Positions 33,128-38,848 of a DNA stretch of 38,848 bases are shown here, piece after piece. Position numbers and translations under genes: made by a program. Numbering within the stretch: position 1 is the first letter of the stretch; each line of letters starts with the position of its first letter. Source of the stretch: RGEC01 sp964626685 (lineage in GTDB: Bacteria; Bacteroidota; Bacteroidia; NS11-12g; UBA955); contig CAZVJY010000016.1 of the NCBI GenBank assembly GCA_964626685.1, positions 1 through 38,848 of the forward strand. Direction: 5' to 3'. The notes beneath the pieces were generated by a model. It saw only the letters and a list, made by a program, of their open reading frames with translations, did not search any database and had not been told where the DNA came from.

Positions 33128-33793
33128 ATGAAAATAGGAATACTGGCATCAGCAGACAGGCAAAATGCCTGGCCGACAAATAGCGAAGCCCATTCGCAGA
33201 TTTCATGGGTGCAAAATAGCCAAGATGCTGCGCATTTCGATGTTTTTATTGATTTGAATTTTGATGCATATCCGGAACGCATCCGTGATTATGCAGGCAA
33301 TACCAAAACCATTTTCCTGCTGAGCGCCGTGAATCACACCCCAGAAGCCGCCTTGTTTGAGGCCGGCATTCCATTTCGTGGTGAAAACATCTTCGGCATC
33401 AATGCCATTCCCGGCTTTCTGGAAAGAAGCACCCTGGAGATATCGGATCCATTCGGTAAAAAAGACAGTGTTTCCGAAGTTCTGACCAAACTCCCGTTCA
33501 CGTCACTGGAATGGGTAAAAAGCCGTGTAGGTATGGTCACTCCACGCATTGTTTTCATGATTATCAACGAAGCCTATTATACCATGCAGGAAGGCACTGC
33601 GGCCGCCCCCGATATTGATACTGCCATGAAACTGGGAACAGCCTATCCGCACGGTCCGTTTGAATGGAAAAACAAATGTGGCATTGCCAACGTTTACCGA
33701 ACCTTGGAAGCCATGTACGAAGACACCAAAGAAGAGCGCTACAAAATTTGTCCGGCTTTGAAATCCGAGTACTTCACCGGCGGCGTTCGTTAA
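33128..33793 (+). CDS. Degenerate 3-hydroxyacyl-CoA dehydrogenase-like protein (221 aa)
   Basis: Residues ~140-215 match the C-terminal domain of 3-hydroxyacyl-CoA dehydrogenases: VGMVTPRIVFMIINEAYYTMQEG, ppDIDTAMKLG, and YPHGPFEWKNKCG. The N-terminal part is short (about 110 residues) and lacks the GxGxxG NAD-binding motif after the first strand MKIGILA. Where the family has the catalytic His (GxHFFNP), this protein reads GINAIPGF. It is therefore likely an enzymatically inactive or repurposed relative, although the C-terminal domain is well kept. The whole frame is open, with a promoter right before it, so it is not an obvious pseudogene. It overlaps the convergent CoA-binding gene by 4 nt, and the two stop codons share the palindrome TTAA. 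Confidence 0.85.
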   Translation: MKIGILASADRQNAWPTNSEAHSQISWVQNSQDAAHFDVFIDLNFDAYPERIRDYAGNTKTIFLLSAVNHTPEAALFEAGIPFRGENIFGINAIPGFLERSTLEISDPFGKKDSVSEVLTKLPFTSLEWVKSRVGMVTPRIVFMIINEAYYTMQEGTAAAPDIDTAMKLGTAYPHGPFEWKNKCGIANVYRTLEAMYEDTKEERYKICPALKSEYFTGGVR

Positions 33794-34155
33794 AACTGAC
33801 CAGCCCTGAGCATTACCAGCGTACAAGCTTCCAGATAGGGAATTTTCGCCGCATCCAGTTTTTCCATCAGCTCCGGATTTTCTGTTCCGGGATTAAAAAT
33901 CACCCTTCCGGGTTTTAATGAAATGATTGTATCATACCACGCTGTCTGATGCAATGGATTAAGATACAAAGTGATGGTATCCACCGTTTGTGCATCTCCG
34001 GGAACAGCGCGCAAAATGGGCAATCCTTGAACCTCATCCCCCGATTTTCCTGCCAACACAGGCGTATGCCCATATTCCAGCAACATTAGCGTAGCCATGT
34101 GGCTGTAGCGCATGGGATTTTCAGAGGCACCCAGTATCAGAACGGTTTCAGGCAT
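33790..34155 (-). CDS. CoA-binding domain protein, YccU-like (121 aa)
   Basis: This small single-domain protein carries the CoA_binding_2 fold: a glycine-rich nucleotide start (TVLILGASENPMRYSHMATLML), GHTPVLAGKSG, LPILRAV, and the conserved IFNPGTENPEL stretch. YccU-type proteins bind coenzyme A; their precise role is not settled as far as I know. The gene overlaps the upstream flavoprotein gene by 8 nt, so they are probably one transcript. Its stop codon overlaps that of the convergent dehydrogenase-like gene. Confidence 0.92.
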   Translation of the reverse strand: MPETVLILGASENPMRYSHMATLMLLEYGHTPVLAGKSGDEVQGLPILRAVPGDAQTVDTITLYLNPLHQTAWYDTIISLKPGRVIFNPGTENPELMEKLDAAKIPYLEACTLVMLRAGQF

Positions 34156-35695
34156 GCTGCAAAGTTAAGGCTGCTGCTTCGGCACAGCGCACACCATCCA
34201 GCGCCGCGCTGATAATACCACCCGCGTAGCCTGCCCCTTCCCCGCATGGATATAGGTTTTCCACCTGCGGATGCTGTAAATTTTCTTTATCTCTGGGAAT
34301 ACGCACCGGACTGCTGGTACGGCTTTCCACGCCCACCAAAATGCCATCCCGGGTGCGAAAACCCCTCATTTTGTTGCCCAACACCTGCAAGGCCCCGCGA
34401 ATGCGCAATCCCACATCTTCGCTCAACACCTCATCCATTTTTCGGGATGTAATGCCGGGTATGTAGGAACACTCGGGTAAATCGGAAGATAATTTCCCAT
34501 TAACAAAATCTTCAATCCGCTGGGCGGGTGCCGTAAGGTTTCCGGCCGTCTCAAATGCCTTTTGCTCCCACAAAGCCTGATAATGCATGGCCTTCAAAGG
34601 CCCGTGCTGCTCAAATGCTGCAAAATCCTTTTCATCCACCGATACCACAAAACCGCTGTTGGCAAACTTTCCGTTTCGCTTGCTGGGGCTCCATCCGTTC
34701 ACCACCACCTCGCCCGGGGCTGTCGATGCCGGTGCAATAATGCCACCCGGACACATACAAAATGAAAAAACACCTCTCCCGTTTACTTGCTCCACCAAAC
34801 TGTAAGAGGCAGGTGGCAAAAGGTTTTCAGTGGCATTGCACTTATATTGTATGGTATCAATCAGTTCCTGCGGATGCTCAAGCCGAACGCCGAGGGCAAA
34901 TGGCTTGGCTTCTATAAAAACTTCTTTTTTATGTAGCAAGGTAAAAATGTCACGGGCGCTGTGACCGGTAGCTAAAATCAAGGCCTGAACAGGCCATTTT
35001 TTACCGTTTTGGGTATGAATTTCTCTGATTTTCCCGTTTTCAAGGGTAAAATCCACCATTTTTTGGCCAAAATGCACTTCCCCTCCACAAGCAATGATAT
35101 GCTCACGAATATGCTCAATGATGCCGGGCAACTTATTTGTTCCGATATGGGGATGCGCCTCCCAGGTAATAGCTGAGGTAGCACCATGATGAACCAGTTC
35201 CTGCAAAATTTTGGCCACATCTCCGCGTTTGGTGCTTCGGGTGTAGAGCTTTCCGTCGCTGTAGGTACCTGCCCCGCCTTCTCCAAAACAGTAATTGCTA
35301 TCCTCATCTACGATGTGCTCTTTGTTCAGCTGCGCCAGGTCGCGCCTGCGCTCCTTCACCGGTTTGCCACGCTCCAGTACCACGGGCTTGAAACCACGCT
35401 CTATCAATGACAATGCCGCAAACAAACCGGCGGGACCGCTGCCAATGATGTGCACGGGAACCGTGTTGTGCACATCTCTGGCCAGAAAACCCTGCGCCAC
35501 AGGCGGTAATTCTCCCGCTCCGTAAACATCGGCGGTGATAATAAAAAAAGGCTTTCTGCCCCGCGCATCCAGGCTGCGCTTGCGCCACACCACTGTGGCT
35601 CCTGCCATTCCCGCAGCTTCGCAAAAACGCTGATTTACCAGCACGGCATCGGCATTTTCAGAAGGGGTAAAAGTTAACTGGATGCTTTTGGGCAT
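34148..35695 (-). CDS. FAD-dependent oxidoreductase of the COG2509 type (515 aa)
   Basis: The FAD-binding motif HIIGSGPAGLFAALSLIERG is near residue 80 and is preceded by a ~75-residue N-terminal domain. This layout, and the later segment DEDSNYCFGEGGAGTYSDGKLYTR, are typical of COG2509 'uncharacterised FAD-dependent dehydrogenases'. A GxG-type second half appears at LILATGHSARDIF and the C-terminus ends in the flavin-contacting LYPCGEGAGYAGGI. The substrate is unknown. A -7 box TACTTTTG lies 11 nt before the ATG. It is followed by the CoA-binding gene, with an 8-nt overlap. Confidence 0.93.
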   Translation of the reverse strand: MPKSIQLTFTPSENADAVLVNQRFCEAAGMAGATVVWRKRSLDARGRKPFFIITADVYGAGELPPVAQGFLARDVHNTVPVHIIGSGPAGLFAALSLIERGFKPVVLERGKPVKERRRDLAQLNKEHIVDEDSNYCFGEGGAGTYSDGKLYTRSTKRGDVAKILQELVHHGATSAITWEAHPHIGTNKLPGIIEHIREHIIACGGEVHFGQKMVDFTLENGKIREIHTQNGKKWPVQALILATGHSARDIFTLLHKKEVFIEAKPFALGVRLEHPQELIDTIQYKCNATENLLPPASYSLVEQVNGRGVFSFCMCPGGIIAPASTAPGEVVVNGWSPSKRNGKFANSGFVVSVDEKDFAAFEQHGPLKAMHYQALWEQKAFETAGNLTAPAQRIEDFVNGKLSSDLPECSYIPGITSRKMDEVLSEDVGLRIRGALQVLGNKMRGFRTRDGILVGVESRTSSPVRIPRDKENLQHPQVENLYPCGEGAGYAGGIISAALDGVRCAEAAALTLQHA

Positions 35696-35706
35696 AATTA
35701 CAAATG

Positions 35707-35714
35707 CAAAAGTA
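35707..35714 (-). promoter_or_regulatory. -7 promoter element of COG2509 gene (TACTTTTG)
   Basis: Exact TAnnTTTG on the minus strand, 11 nt before the ATG at 35695, in the 74-nt gap divergent from trpS. Confidence 0.65.
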
Positions 35715-35756
35715 AGCCAAACAAAACACGGATAGCGGTGCTTGGCATTTCTGTTT

Positions 35757-35764
35757 TACCTTTG
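35757..35764 (+). promoter_or_regulatory. -7 promoter element of trpS (TACCTTTG)
   Basis: Exact TAnnTTTG only 5 nt before the ATG at 35770, so the transcript should be almost leaderless. Confidence 0.65.
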
Positions 35765-35769
35765 TAACC

Positions 35770-36768
35770 ATGAGCGAAACGGTAGTCAGCGGCATACGTC
35801 CCACAGGCAAGCTACACCTGGGCAATTACTTTGGTGCGGTTCAAAACTTTTTAAAATTCCAGGAAGCCCATCCCTGTTATTTTTTCATTGCCGATTACCA
35901 CAGCCTCACCACACACCCTACACCCGAAGACCTGGGCGGCAGTGTGTACCGCGTTTTCGCCGAATACCTGGCTCTGGGACTCGATCCCGAAAAATGCACC
36001 CTGTACCTGCAAAGCGATGTTCCCGAAGTGGCTGAATTGTACCTGTTCCTCAACATGAACGCCTACCTCGGCGAACTGGAAAGGGTTAGCAGCTTTAAAG
36101 AAAAAGTACGCAGCCAGCCCAACAACATCAACGCAGGCCTGCTAACCTACCCCGTGCTGATGGCCGCCGATATCCTCATTCACCACGGAACCCGCGTGCC
36201 TGTGGGAAAAGACCAGGAACAGCATCTGGAAATGGCCCGCACCTTTGGCAACCGTTTTAACCGCATGTACAACACCGAATACTTCAAAGAGCCCTTCGCG
36301 ATTGGTTCGGATGAGGGCTTGGTGAAAGTACCCGGACTGACCGGCGGCGGCAAAATGAGCAAAAGTGCCGGCGAAGCCGACAACATTTACCTGGATGACG
36401 AACCCGAAGTGCTGCGAAAAAAAATCATGCGGGCGGTGAGTGACAGCGGTCCTGCAGAGCCCGGCAGCGCCAAATCTCAGCCTGTGCAAAACCTGTTTGA
36501 CCTGATGTCGCTGGTATGCAAACCTGATGTAATTGCCCACTTTGATGAAACCCATAAAAATGGCACCATCCGCTACGGCGATTTGAAAAAACAGCTGGCC
36601 GAAGATATGGAAACCTTTGTAGCGCCGCTGCGAAACCGCATTCAGGACATGCTAAACAATAAAGAACTGGTGACCAAAGCTGCCAAACACGGTGCCGAAA
36701 AAGCCCGCGAAAGTGCCGCCAAAACCATCACCGAAGTCCGCAGCATGATGGGCTTCAGGGGGTTTTGA
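35770..36768 (+). CDS. trpS: Tryptophanyl-tRNA synthetase
   Basis: The class I enzyme charges tRNA-Trp. The HIGH-type signature is PTGKLHLGNYFGA near residues 11-23, and KMSKS is at residues 195-199. The family marker for Trp over Tyr recognition, the V-x-S-G-I-R-P-TG start, is present, and the length (332 aa) is normal. The ATG at 35770 matches the family N-terminus. The 108 nt that follow to the next gene hold no clear terminator. Confidence 0.97.
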   Translation: MSETVVSGIRPTGKLHLGNYFGAVQNFLKFQEAHPCYFFIADYHSLTTHPTPEDLGGSVYRVFAEYLALGLDPEKCTLYLQSDVPEVAELYLFLNMNAYLGELERVSSFKEKVRSQPNNINAGLLTYPVLMAADILIHHGTRVPVGKDQEQHLEMARTFGNRFNRMYNTEYFKEPFAIGSDEGLVKVPGLTGGGKMSKSAGEADNIYLDDEPEVLRKKIMRAVSDSGPAEPGSAKSQPVQNLFDLMSLVCKPDVIAHFDETHKNGTIRYGDLKKQLAEDMETFVAPLRNRIQDMLNNKELVTKAAKHGAEKARESAAKTITEVRSMMGFRGF

Positions 36769-36876
36769 CCGGTTTATTTGGAAGCATCAATTATTTTTCG
36801 TATATTCATGTTTCGAGGCATCTGCCAAAAATTCTGCCCATTGTTCTGCATTATGCTTTAATTTGCAATTGAAAAC

Positions 36877-37839
36877 ATGGACATTTCCATTGTAATACCC
36901 CTGCTAAACGAGGCGGAAAGCCTGCCGGAGCTATACGCTTGGATTAAGCGTGTCACCAACGAACACAAGCTTTCCTATGAAATTATTTTCATCGATGACG
37001 GCAGCAACGACGACTCGTGGAAAGTAATTTCAGGCCTGAGCAACCAGGACCCCGCCGTGAAAGGTATTCGCTTCCGCAGAAACTATGGCAAAAGCGCGGC
37101 CCTGAACGAAGGTTTCAGCATTGCCGAAGGCGACGTTGTGATAACCATGGATGCCGATCTGCAGGATTCCCCTGACGAAATTCCCGGGCTGGTGACAATG
37201 ATTCGCGAAGAGAACTACGATTTGGTGAGCGGCTGGAAAAAGAAACGCTACGACAATGCCCTCACCAAAAACCTGCCCTCCAAATTATTCAACTACACCA
37301 ACCGCAAACTCAGTGGCATCAAGCTGAACGACATGAACTGCGGCCTTAAAGCTTACCGCAATGAGGTGGTGAAAAACATAGAAGTGTATGGCGACATGCA
37401 CCGCTACATTCCCGTGATTGCCAAAAATGCCGGTTTCAAACGCATTGGTGAAAAAGTGGTGGAGCACCAGGCCCGCAAATACGGTAAAAGCAAGTTTGGG
37501 CTGGAACGATTTGTAAACGGATTTCTGGATTTACTCACCATCCTGTTTATGGGTAAATTCGGCAAAAAACCCATGCACTTTTTCGGTGTGCTGGGCATAT
37601 TGTCGTTTTTGATTGGTTTTGGTATTGCTGCATGGCTGCTGATTGACAAAGCCATCCACGTGTGGCAGGGCACACCCGCCCCCAAAGTGGCCGATTCTGC
37701 GTTTTTCTACATAGGGCTGGTGGTGATGATTATTGGCACGCAGCTATTTCTGGCGGGATTTCTGGGCGAACTTATCAGCCGCTCACACCCCGACCGCAAC
37801 CGGTATCAGGTTTCTGAAACGACCTTCAGCACCCGATGA
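36877..37839 (+). CDS. Family 2 glycosyltransferase, dolichol-phosphate-mannose-synthase-like (320 aa)
   Basis: The N-terminal GT-A domain shows VIPLLNEAESLPELY, the nucleotide-sugar motif IDDGSNDDSW, and the metal-binding MDADLQDSPDE. The C-terminal ~80 residues contain two hydrophobic segments (FGVLGILSFLIGFGIAAWLL and FFYIGLVVMIIGTQLFLAGF), the layout of ArnC/GtrB-like enzymes that load a sugar onto a polyprenyl phosphate. The sugar cannot be read. Its stop overlaps the start of the next glycosyltransferase gene (ATGA at 37836-37839), so they probably act in one envelope-glycan route. Confidence 0.94.
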   Translation: MDISIVIPLLNEAESLPELYAWIKRVTNEHKLSYEIIFIDDGSNDDSWKVISGLSNQDPAVKGIRFRRNYGKSAALNEGFSIAEGDVVITMDADLQDSPDEIPGLVTMIREENYDLVSGWKKKRYDNALTKNLPSKLFNYTNRKLSGIKLNDMNCGLKAYRNEVVKNIEVYGDMHRYIPVIAKNAGFKRIGEKVVEHQARKYGKSKFGLERFVNGFLDLLTILFMGKFGKKPMHFFGVLGILSFLIGFGIAAWLLIDKAIHVWQGTPAPKVADSAFFYIGLVVMIIGTQLFLAGFLGELISRSHPDRNRYQVSETTFSTR

Positions 37840-38848
37840 AAGGCAAACACATCGTGATTGTGGGCCCGGCCCATCCCCTGCGCGGTGGACTGGCTACTTT
37901 TAATGAAAGACTTGCGCGCGAACTGTCCAAAGAAAATACCGTTACCCTGCTGTCTTTTTCACTGCAGTACCCCGGATTTTTGTTTCCCGGCCAAACCCAG
38001 TTTACCGATGAGCCCGCTCCCGAAGGCCTGCACATTGATACGGCACTAAACTCCGTCAATCCATTCAACTGGATATCGGTGGGACGCAAATACAAAAAAC
38101 TGCGCCCAGACCTGATTATCTTTCGCTACTGGATGCCGTTTTTCGGTCCCTGCTTTGGCACGTTTGCAAGGATTGTGAAGCAGAACAAACACACCAAGGT
38201 GGTTTGCATTGCCGACAACATCATACCCCACGAACGCCGCTTTTTCGACAAGCCTTTCAATGCCTATTTTTTGCCCGTACTGGACGGCGCCGTTACCATG
38301 AGCCGCAAGGTATTACAGGATCTGGAGGATTTGCGCTTCAACAAACCCAAGCTATATAATCCGCATCCGCTTTATGACAATTTTGGCGATGCGTTACCCC
38401 GCGAACAGGCCTTGCAGGAGCTGGGATTGCCCACCGATGGGCGATATCTCCTGTTTTTTGGCTTTATCAGGCGCTACAAAGGCCTGGATTTGCTGCTCAG
38501 TGCCATGGCCGATGAGAAAGTAAAACAAACGGGCGCCAAACTCATTGTAGCGGGCGAATTTTACGAAGATGCAGCGCCCTATCACGCACAAATAGAGCAA
38601 CTGGGGCTGGCGGACAGCGTAATACTGAAAACCGAGTTTATTCCAAACAGCAAGGTTCCCTTGTATTTCAGCGCCGCCGATCTGGTGGTGCAGCCCTACC
38701 GCAGTGCAACACAAAGCGGAGTGAGCCAGGTAGCGTATCATTTCAACAAACCTATGGTAATTACCGATGTGGGCGGACTTGCCGAAGGCGTTCCAGACGG
38801 CAAAGTTGGCTTTGTGGTAGCCCCTAAACCTGCCGACATCGCCGATGG
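37836..38848 (+). CDS. Glycosyltransferase, GT4-like (GT-B fold), partial at right edge
   Basis: The frame is open from the ATG at 37836 to the window edge (337 codons). The N-terminal domain starts KHIVIVGPAHPLRGGLATFNERLA, the glycine-rich acceptor loop of GT4 enzymes. The C-terminal domain has LLFFGFIRRYKGLDLLLSAM, KLIVAGEFYEDAAP, and then LYFSAADLVVQPYRSATQSGV, the donor-sugar region with its E/Q-x7-E-like area at the end of the window. It is translationally coupled to the GT2 gene. The acceptor and sugar are unknown, and the last residues lie outside the window. Confidence 0.92.
   Translation, partial: MKGKHIVIVGPAHPLRGGLATFNERLARELSKENTVTLLSFSLQYPGFLFPGQTQFTDEPAPEGLHIDTALNSVNPFNWISVGRKYKKLRPDLIIFRYWMPFFGPCFGTFARIVKQNKHTKVVCIADNIIPHERRFFDKPFNAYFLPVLDGAVTMSRKVLQDLEDLRFNKPKLYNPHPLYDNFGDALPREQALQELGLPTDGRYLLFFGFIRRYKGLDLLLSAMADEKVKQTGAKLIVAGEFYEDAAPYHAQIEQLGLADSVILKTEFIPNSKVPLYFSAADLVVQPYRSATQSGVSQVAYHFNKPMVITDVGGLAEGVPDGKVGFVVAPKPADIAD

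Noticed and set aside
33102..33206. N-terminal extension of ridA that resembles a lipoprotein signal (LLMPVFLFSC)
   Set aside because: RidA proteins start exactly at the downstream ATG, and the extension overlaps the divergent gene and its promoter. A cytoplasmic enzyme does not need it.

Overview
The window is chromosomal DNA from a member of the Bacteroidota. Four independent signs point there. Three exported proteins end in type IX secretion (T9SS) sorting domains. There is a carboxypeptidase-regulatory-domain/TonB-dependent receptor. The glutamine synthetase is type III (GlnN). Many genes are preceded by the Bacteroidota -7 promoter element TAnnTTTG. I cannot place it below phylum from sequence alone. 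No rRNA, tRNA, CRISPR array, insertion sequence or prophage is visible. No gap between genes exceeds about 230 bases.

Layout, left to right. (1) 1-10202, minus strand: four exported proteins in a tightly packed run (4-nt overlaps, 4-nt overlap, 4-nt gap). In order of transcription they are a 1512-aa Ig-like/beta-rich protein, a 640-aa fibronectin-type-III protein, a 710-aa SprB-like/T9SS protein, and a beta-barrel-like protein cut by the left edge. I cannot assign a function; this is the best candidate for an undescribed cell-surface system. (2) 10325-12457, minus: glnN with its terminator, divergent from (3) 12689-16839, plus: the K+ transporter kup, translationally coupled to a dipeptidyl-peptidase IV. 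(4) 16938-18468, plus: a small AT-rich membrane protein, a 102-aa six-repeat YKSEA protein (probable septoil-knot family), and a MORN-repeat protein. (5) 18501-19998: bcp peroxiredoxin and gpsA. (6) 20121-25512: TonB-dependent receptor, convergent cobalamin adenosyltransferase, and a T9SS cargo protein. (7) 25599-26998: AlkD-like DNA glycosylase convergent with a YceI lipoprotein. (8) 27071-31055, minus: a likely operon DUF3467 - paaN - TetR-like - ABC1 kinase. (9) 31164-35695: a secreted haem/copper-monooxygenase-like T9SS protein, RidA, a degenerate 3-hydroxyacyl-CoA dehydrogenase, a CoA-binding protein and a COG2509-type flavoprotein, packed with abutting or overlapping ends. (10) 35770-38848, plus: trpS and two glycosyltransferases, the second cut by the right edge.

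Most of the window is housekeeping or envelope metabolism. The accessory interest lies in the 10-kb surface operon, the knotted-repeat protein, the haem-copper T9SS fusion, the catalytically doubtful dehydrogenase, and a set of promoters so close to start codons that the mRNAs should be nearly leaderless. All family names come from reading motifs by eye; no database search was run.
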